DNA of 51,276 bases from Candidatus Kuenenia stuttgartensis (GTDB lineage Bacteria > Planctomycetota > Planctomycetia > Pirellulales > UBA1268): positions 1 to 51,276 of the forward strand of contig CAMCCR010000003.1 in the NCBI GenBank assembly GCA_945873085.1, in the 5' to 3' direction. The position numbers and the translations under genes were made by a program. This document shows positions 30,996 to 40,902 of this stretch, one piece after another. The notes beneath the pieces were generated by a model, which did no database searches, was not told the DNA's origin, and saw only the letters and a program-made list of their open reading frames with translations. Numbering within the stretch: the stretch's first letter is position 1; each line of letters starts with the position of its first letter.

Positions 30996-31077
30996 GCCTA
31001 AACCTTCGGGCCCCTCGACCACCGCTTGCCACGCTTTGTCTGCCGCCAGGAAGACGACCGCCCCGGTGGCTCCAGGA

Positions 31078-31860
31078 TCACGATGCGCCGCTTGAGGAAG
31101 GGCCAGAGGATCGTGTTCCCCGCTCAGCGGTTGTTGCCTCGGCGGGCGCCTCGTCAACGAAGATCACTCGATCGAACTCGGGGATCAGATCGGAGAGGAA
31201 CTGGAGGCCGGTTCGACTCCCCTCGCCACGCGGCATGGCCGTCTCGTCGATGATCGCGTAGATCTTGAACACTGAGGGGCTGTTGGCAAGTTCGATCCGG
31301 GCGATCTGGGGCGCGATCCACTTGCCAGTCACGGCGTAGGTCCAAAAAATACGCAGGCTTTCCCCCGGCTTCTTGAAGGAGCCCGAGAACGCCTCGGCCG
31401 TGGCGCCATCCTCGAGCGTGATCGTCTCCCGGTGTTCCTGTTCGGCGATCTCAAAGCCAGCGCTCGGATAACAGCGGTCCGGGGTGTGGCCTGAGGCATC
31501 GCTCGGAGTGGCGCAGACCACGAACACACCAACCCGGGCGCCGCTGTCAACGTTTTGATACTCGCGCGAGATGTGCCCAACCGCCCCGGCGACCTTGAGC
31601 TGTGCTGGGTCGGCATCAGTCTCGCCCACCATCCTCCACGGACCGAATTCCTTCGGAAACGACGCCTCCAGCCGCGTGGCATTCCGCTGGAGTTCCTCAC
31701 TGACGTTCTTTCCGGTCCAACGCCCCGTCAACACCCCCTGGGCAACCGTCACCCCAACCACGGCCACCAAGCCGAGGATCACCGGCGCCCACGTGGATAC
31801 GGTGGAGGCAGTGGATACGGTGGAGGCAGTGGATACGGTGGAGGCAGCGGTCGATTTCAT
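31078..31860 (-). CDS. Exosortase-associated EpsI-like protein
   Basis: Hydrophobic N-term; FPKEFGPWRMVGET, REYQN...GARVGVFVVCATPSDASGHTPDRCYPSAGFEIAEQE, FWTYAVTGKW; adjacent to the exosortase locus. Confidence 0.8.
   Translation of the reverse strand: MKSTAASTVSTASTVSTASTVSTWAPVILGLVAVVGVTVAQGVLTGRWTGKNVSEELQRNATRLEASFPKEFGPWRMVGETDADPAQLKVAGAVGHISREYQNVDSGARVGVFVVCATPSDASGHTPDRCYPSAGFEIAEQEHRETITLEDGATAEAFSGSFKKPGESLRIFWTYAVTGKWIAPQIARIELANSPSVFKIYAIIDETAMPRGEGSRTGLQFLSDLIPEFDRVIFVDEAPAEATTAERGTRSSGPSSSGAS
31793..31846 (-). repeat. 18-bp tandem repeat (3 copies) at the N-terminus of the EpsI-like gene
   Basis: gtggatacggtggaggca x3 exactly; encodes (TASTVS)n on the minus strand. Confidence 0.95.
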
Positions 31861-31900
31861 CTGTTCTGCAATCCTGCTGGGTCAAACGATCGGCGGACGA

Positions 31901-34171
31901 TCACGCCGGAAACCGCTTCGCATTTCCAGTCCCTGAATCACTCACCCCGCTGAGCACGCAACCAGCGACACGGACACCGGCCGACCGGAGCCGATCAACC
32001 GCCGCGAGCGTCGCGGGGACACTGCTGAGGTCGCGCATGGTGGCGATGATGGCGATGTCGCTCTGCCGCCCCATGATGAGTGTGTCGGCGTATGCCAGCA
32101 CCGGACCTGCATCGATGACGACATGATCGAAGGAATCGCGGAATCCCTGGATGATCCGGGGGAAATCCTGCCGGGAGAGCGCGGTGATCGCGTCGTAGTC
32201 GACCGCGCCCGCGGTGACCGCGAACAACCCGTCGATTGCCGTCGGCTGCACAACCTCGTTGTTGGTGGTCTCTCCGCGGAGCAGTTCCGCCATCCCGGGA
32301 GTCGAAGCGTCGAGTTGGAGCGCCGCATGAACAGACGGATTCCGCAGACTCCCCTCGACCAGAAGGGTGCGGTGATCAGATCTGGCGATGCTGGCGGCGA
32401 GATTGGCCGCCAAAGACGACTTGCCCTCCCGATCCCCGGCACTGGTCACGAGAATGACCCGCGCCGATTCGCGGTTTCCCTGAAGGATGAGGGTGCGGAT
32501 ACTGTCAACGCTCTCTGCCAGACGGTACTCGTTGGCACGGCCGCGCCTCGACTTGCCAACCCACGGAATCGTTCCAATCACCCGGACGCCGATCCTTGAT
32601 GGGATCTCCTCGGCATCTCCGAGCCTGTTCCGCAGGTACTCGAGGGCCACGACCAGACCACCACCGAACGTCACCCCGGCAAGCCCGGCAATCGCAGCGA
32701 GCAGCAATCGCTTCAAGGTGTCGTTGCCACCGGGCACCACGGCTTCCTCGAGGAGCGTGACCCGCGGTGGGGCGGTGAGATCAAGCGACGTGGCTTCGAG
32801 TTGGAGTCCGATCTGGTCGGTAACGCGGGAGAGTTGCTCGATCTCTCCCTTGCGATTCTCGAGATCGGCGTTGGCATTACCGAGATCGACGACCTGTTTC
32901 GAGATGTCCTCGTAGGTCGCCCGCGCCTTCCCGATCGATTTGACAAGCGTTTGCCGACGGAGGGCAAGTTCACGGGGACTGACGGCCCCACCAGTCGCCC
33001 CCCCCCCCGACCCGATCACGCCGAGGATCTGAGGCCGGAGTTTCGTCTTCGTTGCCTCGATCTGGCGGAGGATCTGCTGCCGCCGGCCGACCATCCGCCT
33101 CACCGCCGGCTCGTTCATGCCGCGGGCGCTCCGTTCGGCCTGGCCGAGAATCGCGTTGGTCAGTTCGGCGATCTGGGATTCGAGCGCGCGGATCTCCGGC
33201 TCGCGGGAGAGCGCCGCTTCGATCATGTCATCCGATGCAAACGCCTCGTCCGCACCCTCCCCTTCGCCGGCACCAGCCTCCCCCTCGCCGGCAACAGCCT
33301 CCGCTGCCTCCCCTTTCCGGAGGTCATAGACAGCGATCTCGGACTCGAGTCTTTCCAGATCATTCTCGGCCTGCACCATCCGGTTTCTGGCGGTGCTGAG
33401 CTGATCCATGAGGAGACCGCGCTGCGTCGCCACTTCCTGACTGTCGCGCGTGCCGAGCGTTCGGGCGAGGTCGTTGAAGGTCTCGCGCCGGCTGCGCAAT
33501 TCCGTCTGGTTTTCCTTGAATTTCTTCTCGAGTTGATCACGGCGACCGAGCCGATCCTGGCGATCCTTGTTGACGATGTCGTCGAGGTAGCAAGAGGTAA
33601 TCGCATTGAGGATCTTGGCTGTTTCCTCGGCGACCGCCCCGCGGAACTTCAGTTGCATCACCTCCGAGTCGCCCTGCACCACCGGTTCGATCGTCCTGGC
33701 TAACCATGCCTGAGGATCGTCCTGCTCGGTGATCATCCGCAGCGAAGAGATACCCGGCTTCCGCAGGGCTGCATTGAGCACAACGGGGCTGCGGAGCAAC
33801 TGCAGTTGAGTCTTGCGATAGGCGTCGTACTCGGCGCTCCGCCCCTCGCTGAGGAGGGTCCCGCTGGAGCGAATCCGCAACCACACCACCGCCTCGTAGC
33901 CGCGGGGCATAAACAGCCAGACGGGAACCGCAACGGCGATCCCCGTCAAAAGCCCGAGCGCCAGGGCCGGCAGCCAGCGTCTCCGCAAGGCATGGAGCAG
34001 ACGTTTGGCGTCGAGCCCGCCGTCACCGGCCGCATCGGCCGGAGCAACAGGGAAGGCCATGCCGGGTGCACTGGGCATTGCCAGCGCCGTATCACGCACG
34101 GCAAGGGCCCCGACCGACGGCAGCGGCACCTTGGGCTCAGTCGCGACGGCAACAGCAGCAGTTTCGCTCAT
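31901..34171 (-). CDS. Wzz-domain polysaccharide chain-length determinant fused to BY-kinase/CpsD-like ATPase
   Basis: N-term Wzz with TM RRRWLPALALGLLTGIAVAVPVWLF, coiled-coil middle; C-terminal RVILVTSAGDREGKSSLAANLAASIARSDHRTLLVEGSLRNPSV and DHVVIDAGPVLAYADTLIMG. Confidence 0.9.
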   Translation of the reverse strand: MSETAAVAVATEPKVPLPSVGALAVRDTALAMPSAPGMAFPVAPADAAGDGGLDAKRLLHALRRRWLPALALGLLTGIAVAVPVWLFMPRGYEAVVWLRIRSSGTLLSEGRSAEYDAYRKTQLQLLRSPVVLNAALRKPGISSLRMITEQDDPQAWLARTIEPVVQGDSEVMQLKFRGAVAEETAKILNAITSCYLDDIVNKDRQDRLGRRDQLEKKFKENQTELRSRRETFNDLARTLGTRDSQEVATQRGLLMDQLSTARNRMVQAENDLERLESEIAVYDLRKGEAAEAVAGEGEAGAGEGEGADEAFASDDMIEAALSREPEIRALESQIAELTNAILGQAERSARGMNEPAVRRMVGRRQQILRQIEATKTKLRPQILGVIGSGGGATGGAVSPRELALRRQTLVKSIGKARATYEDISKQVVDLGNANADLENRKGEIEQLSRVTDQIGLQLEATSLDLTAPPRVTLLEEAVVPGGNDTLKRLLLAAIAGLAGVTFGGGLVVALEYLRNRLGDAEEIPSRIGVRVIGTIPWVGKSRRGRANEYRLAESVDSIRTLILQGNRESARVILVTSAGDREGKSSLAANLAASIARSDHRTLLVEGSLRNPSVHAALQLDASTPGMAELLRGETTNNEVVQPTAIDGLFAVTAGAVDYDAITALSRQDFPRIIQGFRDSFDHVVIDAGPVLAYADTLIMGRQSDIAIIATMRDLSSVPATLAAVDRLRSAGVRVAGCVLSGVSDSGTGNAKRFPA

Positions 34172-34243
34172 GGGGGCGATACCTGGGATCAGAAACGGGA
34201 TTCACCAACGAGAACCTTGCCAACAACCAGCCCGGCCACCGCG

Positions 34244-35596
34244 TCAGCCCTTCCTCTGCGGAAACCCGACCACGGGCCCCGCGTTCCCTGTGCTCTTGCC
34301 AGCGGCACTGCCGGTGGTCCTGGCAGCGATCGGGCCGAGGCCGAGAACGGCGGGAGTTGCGGCCGTCTTGGCCTTGCGACCAGCGGCCTCCGGAACCGCC
34401 GCAGCCGAGCGGCCCAGCACGGCAGGCCCTTCGAACTCCGCAAGGAAAACGTTCGAAAGGATGTACTGCTCGGCCCACAGCATGGCCATGGCCATCGGCA
34501 TCATCACCAGACCCGCCCAGTCGTGGAACACACGCTCCGCGAACTCGGTATCGGCGACCTGATAGAGGACTCCCGTGACCGTGATCCGGATCGAGTTGAC
34601 CGCCAGCGCAATCGGAATAGCACTGGCAAGAATGATGGCGTTTTCCCACCAAGAGCGGCGACCTACCATGACCAGCCCGACTGACAACGCGCAGAAAATC
34701 GTCAACATTCGCAGCCCGCTGCAGGCATCGACGACACCGAGGTGCATCTCGCCGATCACGATCTGATTACCTTCTCGGTACGCCTCGAGCCCCAGCGTCT
34801 GGAGGGCGAACGTACTGACCATCGTGGCGGTTGTCTGGAGCGGCCCGAGGAGGTAGCGGGTCGCTTCGTCGGGGAGCGGATACATGAAGATGAGAAACAT
34901 CAGCGGGGCCCACGCCCAGCGGAACACGCTCCAGCCACCGAGCAGAATGAAAACTCCGCAGATGGCGGGGACAAACGTGTACATGTCGATCGTCACGATC
35001 CGGTAGCTGGCCGCGAACAGCCGCAATCCAAACGCGGCGGCGAGGAGGAGCAACCCCGCCAGCCGAGCCGAAAGCGCCACCGGTGCCGCGATCGGCTGCC
35101 GCCACCAGAAGAGGAGGGCCGCTGAAAACAGCGGCACAATCCATCCGTGGGCATACTGGGGGTTGGCCCACGCGATGTAGGCGTTGGTGAGACCGGGCAG
35201 ATAGCTGTAGATGAGCAGGCCGGTGAAGATCGCGATCGTGGTCATCGTCGTGCGCTGAAACGGATCGCGCATGTCGACACGAAACTCAGACCACTTCCGC
35301 TTCAGCTGACTGAAAAACTCTTCCTCGTCGTCGCCAACGGCGGCCCTCGGCTGGGCGGAAAACTGTGGCCGAGCCGCGCTGATGGTGGGCGCGGCGCCCC
35401 CTGCGGCAGGCGATGCCTCCACCGCCAGAGCCGCTTCGCCACCGATCTCTTCTCCCGACGCTCCGGGATTCTGATCAGACACCGCGACATCTCCGCCGGC
35501 AGCCGAAGGCTGGAGCACGGGGGGCTTGGCCCGGCTCGTGGCGGAAGCCGGGACGAGGGGAGCTTTGGGCCCGAGGCCGACGATGAGTGGTTTCAT
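34244..35596 (-). CDS. Exosortase family transpeptidase
   Basis: Multi-TM; catalytic signatures VVDACSGLRMLTIFCAL (Cys), NSIRITVTGVLYQ (Arg), AERVFHDWAGLVMMPMAM (His). ATG 35596. Confidence 0.9.
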   Translation of the reverse strand: MKPLIVGLGPKAPLVPASATSRAKPPVLQPSAAGGDVAVSDQNPGASGEEIGGEAALAVEASPAAGGAAPTISAARPQFSAQPRAAVGDDEEEFFSQLKRKWSEFRVDMRDPFQRTTMTTIAIFTGLLIYSYLPGLTNAYIAWANPQYAHGWIVPLFSAALLFWWRQPIAAPVALSARLAGLLLLAAAFGLRLFAASYRIVTIDMYTFVPAICGVFILLGGWSVFRWAWAPLMFLIFMYPLPDEATRYLLGPLQTTATMVSTFALQTLGLEAYREGNQIVIGEMHLGVVDACSGLRMLTIFCALSVGLVMVGRRSWWENAIILASAIPIALAVNSIRITVTGVLYQVADTEFAERVFHDWAGLVMMPMAMAMLWAEQYILSNVFLAEFEGPAVLGRSAAAVPEAAGRKAKTAATPAVLGLGPIAARTTGSAAGKSTGNAGPVVGFPQRKG

Positions 35597-35726
35597 GCAA
35601 CACCCTAACCTGCGAGTCAGAACCTCTGATCCTCGGTCAAGAGTATACACGATCGTGGAGGCCGATCTCACGCGTTCGCGTCACAGCCCAAGGAGGCCAA
35701 AAACCGCCTTGGACGCTTTCCGGGGA

Positions 35727-36833
35727 TCATTCCGCCCCCGCCCGCCACAGCCATCGCCAGGCCAGCAGAAATGCCGCCGTTGCCACCATCAAATCCCCCC
35801 CCGGGAACTCCTGTCGCTGCAAATACAGGGCGATGGGATCGACCAGGCGGGCGAGAAACGGCCCCCGATCACAGGCCGTCTCCGGCCTTGAAACGGCGCC
35901 CGGCCCGGGCTCGGGGAGGGAGGATGATCCAGGATCGATCGATGATGGTAGTTCTCCTTCGAGTGACGCCAAAACTGATTGGATCGATTCCGAAAACTCT
36001 CCCGTCGTTCCATCGGCGTTTTTGCCATCCCCCGCAGGGGGGTCGGGAGGAACAAGCGACGCCAACATCGCCCGGAGCCAGCCGACGACTGGTCGCAACA
36101 GCGCGATGCACGCTGCGGCCTGCCACCCCAGGATGGCTCCGACGAGCATCAACCCCTGCCGCCCCGCGGGCGTGGAAGAGACCCCAAGCAAGGCGCCACA
36201 GGCCAGTCCGCAAGCGGCGATTCCGAGTCCACGCCCCGGCCCTTGGCCCATCCAAGCCGGTTCCTCGAGGCCGATACCGACCGGGAGCAGCGCGTTCCAG
36301 CCGACGACGATCGCCAGCGCGATACCGAGGGCCATGCGGCTCCAGCGGGCCGGCACGACGCGCCCGTCGGCCTCTACGGCTGCCCCGAGAAGAAGATTGA
36401 AGAGGAGCCAGCCGTGGAGGCCGGCGACGGCGATGAGGAGCGGGTCGGGACGGAGGAGGAGGTTGTCGGCGCCGGGGCGAACGACACCGAAGGCCGCCCC
36501 AGGAAGTGTGCGGCCCCCCGAAAGGAGTTCCGCGGCGGCAACCCCGCCGATGACAACCGCCCCGACCGCCTCCACCAGCGGATACCTGGCGGCAATCATC
36601 GCGCCGCAGTCACGACAACGGCCCCCCAACAGCAGCCACCCGAACACCGGGACGTTGTCATACCAGCGAATGGCCGATCCGCACGACGGGCAGTGGGATC
36701 CTCCGTGCACGACCGACTCGCCACGCGGCAGACGATGGACCACGACGTTGAGGAAACTGCCGAGATTGCCCCCGATCAAGAGGAGTAATCCGATCACCAC
36801 AAGGTCTGTCAGAGGAATGATCCACTCGACCAT
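35727..36833 (-). CDS. A24 family prepilin peptidase-like protein (atypical aspartyl motifs)
   Basis: [72 protein letters not shown]. Confidence 0.9.
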   Translation of the reverse strand: MVEWIIPLTDLVVIGLLLLIGGNLGSFLNVVVHRLPRGESVVHGGSHCPSCGSAIRWYDNVPVFGWLLLGGRCRDCGAMIAARYPLVEAVGAVVIGGVAAAELLSGGRTLPGAAFGVVRPGADNLLLRPDPLLIAVAGLHGWLLFNLLLGAAVEADGRVVPARWSRMALGIALAIVVGWNALLPVGIGLEEPAWMGQGPGRGLGIAACGLACGALLGVSSTPAGRQGLMLVGAILGWQAAACIALLRPVVGWLRAMLASLVPPDPPAGDGKNADGTTGEFSESIQSVLASLEGELPSSIDPGSSSLPEPGPGAVSRPETACDRGPFLARLVDPIALYLQRQEFPGGDLMVATAAFLLAWRWLWRAGAE

Positions 36834-37063
36834 CACGATCCCCGTCCTGTCGATGTCCTCACCGATCCGACACGGGCGGTGATCCAACTTGCCCGCCGCT
36901 CGATGCGGTGGTAGCTCTCCGGAAAAACCAGAGCTTTTCGGAATTGCCCCGGGCGAACGATGCCCTCGGATGGCTTTGTTCGAGGAAAGAATAGATTACT
37001 CGCTCGGCAACCTGAATGAGTTCGAACTCCCCAACGGCCCCTTTCACTCCAGGGAAGAGACTG

Positions 37064-38113
37064 ATGCCAGAACTTCCGGGACACTCCCCCGCCCCCGAGC
37101 CGGCTCCCAAGAGCACCGGCCGGGCACGGCGGGCCGTGGGAATGCTTCTCCGGATTGCGGGCACCGTCGCGCTCATGGCGCTGACGCTTCGCAACCTCGA
37201 TTGGCCCCGGCTCCTCGAACTGTTTGAGACCGTCGACTGGCGGTGGTGGGGGGCCGGTTTGGGGCTCGGGCTGGTCGTGCAGTGCCTGGCCGCCATCCGT
37301 TGGGCGGTGCTGGCTCGCCCGATCGGATTCCGGGAGCCAATAACCGTGTTCATCCGCCGATTCTTCGAGGGGCAATTCTTCAGCCTCTGCCTGCCGACAT
37401 CGATCGGCGGCGACGTGGTCAAGGCCTACCGTCTCTCCGCGACGACGCGCGGTCGGGTCCTGGCGGGCTGCACCGTTCTCGCCGACCGGCTCGCCGGCCT
37501 CTCGGCCCTAGGGGTGATCGCCATCACGGCCCTGATCAGCAACCAGGCATCCCTCTCACTTCTCCCCGCTCTGCTGGTCGGCGCTGGGCTGCTTGTCGCC
37601 GTGCTGTTGCCGGCCCGCCTGATCGTCGGCAATCTCGATGCCCTTGCGAAGTTCCTTCCGTCCAACCCCGCCGTGCAGGGCGTCGTGGCCGGCCTCCTTC
37701 CCTACCAACAGAGGCCGGGGTTGATCCTCTCGGCGGTCATCTGGAGCCTGTTTGTGCAGATGGGCGGGGCTCTGGTGGTCGACGCGGTGGGCAAGTCGAT
37801 CGGAACGGATCTCCCCGTCTCTTTCTGGTTCGCGGCCGTGCCGCTGGTGGCCCTGGCGATGGTCCTTCCCATCAGCATCAGCGGTGTCGGCATTCGCGAG
37901 GGGGGCCTGGCCGTCCTCCTCGCCCCCTACGGCGTCCCTCCCGAGAAGGCCGTGGCGATCGGACTGCTCTGGTTTCTCGTCACGATCGTCAGCGGCCTCG
38001 TTGGGGGAGTGATGTTCCTGGCCGACCGCCACCCGAGCCCCGCTTTCGATGCCGGCGGACGTGGCCTCTCCCCCTCACCGAAAGCGGAAGCCCCCGCCAC
38101 CGGCGTCCGCTGA
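37064..38113 (+). CDS. Lysylphosphatidylglycerol synthase TM-region / UPF0104 flippase-like membrane protein
   Basis: LRNLDWPRLLELFETVDWRWWGAGLGLGLVVQCLAAIRW, RRFFEGQFFSLCLPTSIGGDVVKAYRLS, LADRLAGLSAL, LPISISGVGIREGGLAVLLAPYGVPPEKAVAIGLLWFLV. Confidence 0.88.
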   Translation: MPELPGHSPAPEPAPKSTGRARRAVGMLLRIAGTVALMALTLRNLDWPRLLELFETVDWRWWGAGLGLGLVVQCLAAIRWAVLARPIGFREPITVFIRRFFEGQFFSLCLPTSIGGDVVKAYRLSATTRGRVLAGCTVLADRLAGLSALGVIAITALISNQASLSLLPALLVGAGLLVAVLLPARLIVGNLDALAKFLPSNPAVQGVVAGLLPYQQRPGLILSAVIWSLFVQMGGALVVDAVGKSIGTDLPVSFWFAAVPLVALAMVLPISISGVGIREGGLAVLLAPYGVPPEKAVAIGLLWFLVTIVSGLVGGVMFLADRHPSPAFDAGGRGLSPSPKAEAPATGVR

Positions 38114-38659
38114 TCGGCGGCCGAGGGCATCGACCAGCAACAAGCCGGCCACCGTCTTCGCGTCGTCGATCGCACCGTCCAGACACATCCCGATCGCCTC
38201 CTCCCAACGAACGATCTGGACCCGGATCTGTTCCCCTGGTTCAAGATTCTGTTCACCGGGCTCGAGCCCCTCGGCGATGAACAGGTGCATTCGTTCGCGG
38301 AGAATCCCCGGTGACATCCAGAACGCACCGGCCGCGGTGAGCCGGCGCGATCGGTAGCCGGTCTCCTCGGCGAGCTCCCGGGCGGCGGCAGACTCGAGCG
38401 ACTCGACCCGATCGAGGGTGCCGGCGGGCAACTCAAGGAGTGTCAGGCCGACCGCCACCCGGACGACCTCGACAAGACAGACCTCGACAGGCGAAAGGAG
38501 CGGCACGACGACGACGCTGCCCGGATGTTCGATCACGTCGCGCACCCGCCCCGCTCCGCCCGGCCCCGGTTCGCGACGACGGACGACGCGGAATCGCGTC
38601 GCCTCCAGCAGCACCTCGCCGGGCCCACCGGGCTCCATCCCCGCACGTGCTTCACTCAT
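38075..38659 (-). CDS. NUDIX hydrolase (ADP-ribose pyrophosphatase-like)
   Basis: Nudix box: LPAGTLDRVESLESAAARELAEETGYRSRRL (G-x5-E-x7-REx2EE-like pattern). Confidence 0.9.
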   Translation of the reverse strand: MSEARAGMEPGGPGEVLLEATRFRVVRRREPGPGGAGRVRDVIEHPGSVVVVPLLSPVEVCLVEVVRVAVGLTLLELPAGTLDRVESLESAAARELAEETGYRSRRLTAAGAFWMSPGILRERMHLFIAEGLEPGEQNLEPGEQIRVQIVRWEEAIGMCLDGAIDDAKTVAGLLLVDALGRRSADAGGGGFRFR

Positions 38660-39759
38660 CCCACACCTCCCGATGCCCCTCGTGACAAAGGCAGCTCCAC
38701 CCACCGGGCGGGCACTCCCGCGACCTCCAACTCAACCCCCGCGGCCAAGGCCTGCGTCCGCATCAGGCCGAGCCCTAGCCATTCGCCGAGCCGGGGTGAC
38801 GAGCCAGCCGAGGTGATCGTACCGACGGCTTCCTGCGCGCCGCGGATCGTCACCGTCGCGCCTGCCCCCGCCGCAGGCCCCGCCGACACGTCGGCCGCCG
38901 TGACGATGCCCACGAAGCGACGGTTGACATGGCCGAGGGCATCGAGCCTGGCCACCGTCTCCTGCCCGAGATAGCACCCTTTCGTGAACGAGATCGCAGC
39001 ACCGTCGCGGCCGAACTCCTGGGGAAGCGCACGTGGCGGCACGTCGCACGGAGCCGGGCGCCCCTCTTCGCGCCGCACCGCCTCGAGGGCTGCGGCCGAT
39101 GCCTCGACGATCCCTTCGCCCCGCCATCGATCGACCAACCGCGTGGCGTCGTCGTGCGGCACGACCACGAGGAACGACCCCGGCCCCAGCCACTCTCCTT
39201 GGAGGATCGCCGCCGGGACCCCCGCGCACTGCCCCGGCAGGATACCGGCAGCAACGTCGGCCAGGCGGCCGTACTGGGGCGCGATGAGCGATTGAGGCAA
39301 TGCCTCCCGACCGGGCAAGTCTTCAGCGCTGCCGACCGGCAGGGACGCCTCGCGCTGGAGCCAGGCCCTCGCCGCCGGCCCGGCGAGGAACAGCGTGGCG
39401 AAGCGGTCGGACGCATCGACGATCTCCAACCGCTCGCGGATGTGGTAGCGGTCGAGGTGCGCCGCCAGCGACCATCCTTCGCCGTCGCCATCAAGGGGCG
39501 GGTCGGCGTCGATCCACAGGCCGTCGGCCATCCTCAAGATCGTGGCCCAGAGCTGCACCTGCCCCCGCGCATCAGGGAAGAAGGCCTCGGTGCCGGATCC
39601 GAGAGCGAGCCCCGCAAGCGATGCGGTGCAGAATCCGTCGACAAACCGCACGGCATCCTCCCCCGCCACGAGAACAATGCGGCGGCGGCCTGCATCCCCC
39701 CAAGCGAGATGATCGCGGAGGTCGCGGTAGCCGTCGGGAGCGATGCTGACAGGGTCCAT
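38656..39759 (-). CDS. YgfZ/GcvT domain-containing folate-binding protein
   Basis: KGCYLGQETVARLDALGHVNRR signature (K-G-C-Y-x-G-Q-E); aminomethyltransferase-like N-term. 4-nt overlap with the NUDIX gene. Confidence 0.88.
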   Translation of the reverse strand: MDPVSIAPDGYRDLRDHLAWGDAGRRRIVLVAGEDAVRFVDGFCTASLAGLALGSGTEAFFPDARGQVQLWATILRMADGLWIDADPPLDGDGEGWSLAAHLDRYHIRERLEIVDASDRFATLFLAGPAARAWLQREASLPVGSAEDLPGREALPQSLIAPQYGRLADVAAGILPGQCAGVPAAILQGEWLGPGSFLVVVPHDDATRLVDRWRGEGIVEASAAALEAVRREEGRPAPCDVPPRALPQEFGRDGAAISFTKGCYLGQETVARLDALGHVNRRFVGIVTAADVSAGPAAGAGATVTIRGAQEAVGTITSAGSSPRLGEWLGLGLMRTQALAAGVELEVAGVPARWVELPLSRGASGGVG

Positions 39760-40111
39760 GGCGTGGTCTCGGGGAATGCGAAGGGGTGGAGGGATCGGTG
39801 CCGGATCCGAAGCGGGCGTCTCGGCGGGAAAAAAAGTTCCTGTTCCGCGCGAACGAGCACGGCCCATCCGGCGTATTGGTTCCTGTCACACCCCCTGCGG
39901 GGCGTGGCCGGCGACGGACGGTCGGCACATCCGACTTGCCGCTGCCGGTAGAGTTATCCAGTCGGGTCCTCCTGGCAAGGCAGGATCCGGTTCTGGCGAG
40001 CGGCGTTCGCGCCGGCCCATGTCTTCCGTGCTCGCTGTACCCCCGTTCGATGGTCCGCGCTCCCGGTGCGCCTCCGCTTCGGGGGCCCCGGAACTGCAGG
40101 AGGATTCCACG

Positions 40112-40741
40112 ATGGCAACTGTCCACTACGAAACCGACTTCCAGGGTCGCTACGACGATCCCGAGGACGGGATGCAGCACCCCTTCGCGGTGGCCGACAG
40201 CGGTGTCTCCGACGCCGTCCGTGCCGAAGCCGACGCCTGTCTGGCTCACACTCCCGTCAAGCCGCGGACGGCGGCCCGGCAGCAGAAGCGTCTCCATCGA
40301 CTCTCAGACGTCCGCCAGCAACAGGGGGTGACGCTGCGGAACGTCGCCCGCCGGCTCGGTGTCGAGATTTCGGTTGTCCGTCGCCAGGAACAGGAAACCT
40401 GCGACCTGCGAATCTCCGACCTGCTCGGCTGGCAGGAAGTTCTCGAGGTGCCGATCGCCGAACTCCTCGTCGAAGCCGAAGGCCAGCTCTCCGGGCCGGT
40501 GCTCGAACGCTCGCGAATGGTGAAGCTGATGAAGACTGCCGCCGCCATTCGGGAGCAGACCGACGGCACGGCAACGCATCGCTTGGCAAACATGCTCATC
40601 GGCCAGATCCTCGAGATCATGCCCGAATTGCAGGATGTCTCGCCGTGGCACCATGCCGCGCAGCGCCGCACCCTCGACGACGTCGGTCGGGCGGCCCGAA
40701 ACGTTGTTTCCGACGACGTCTTCGGGCAACCGACCTCGTAG
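40112..40741 (+). CDS. HTH (XRE-like) DNA-binding protein
   Basis: ATG 40112; RLSDVRQQQGVTLRNVARRLGVEISVVRRQEQETCDLRISDLLGWQEVLEVPIAELL. Confidence 0.75.
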   Translation: MATVHYETDFQGRYDDPEDGMQHPFAVADSGVSDAVRAEADACLAHTPVKPRTAARQQKRLHRLSDVRQQQGVTLRNVARRLGVEISVVRRQEQETCDLRISDLLGWQEVLEVPIAELLVEAEGQLSGPVLERSRMVKLMKTAAAIREQTDGTATHRLANMLIGQILEIMPELQDVSPWHHAAQRRTLDDVGRAARNVVSDDVFGQPTS

Positions 40742-40902
40742 GCCATCCGCTCCCCCCGGAAGCGGCTACGGACGCGTGTGAACGTCTTGTGGACGGCCGG
40801 GGCCATGCCTACGATGTCGTCGCGGCGGCGTGGGCCCCGGTCAGCGTTCAGACTGGGGCGGGTTCGACCGCCGTCACTCCCGGAAACCGGAGGGCTCGCG
40901 TC

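Noticed and set aside
36913-36938. AGCTCTCCGGAAAAACCAGAGCTTTT hairpin between the prepilin peptidase and flippase genes
   Set aside because: Only a 6-bp stem with a long loop and four Ts, sitting in a divergent promoter region; too weak to call a terminator.
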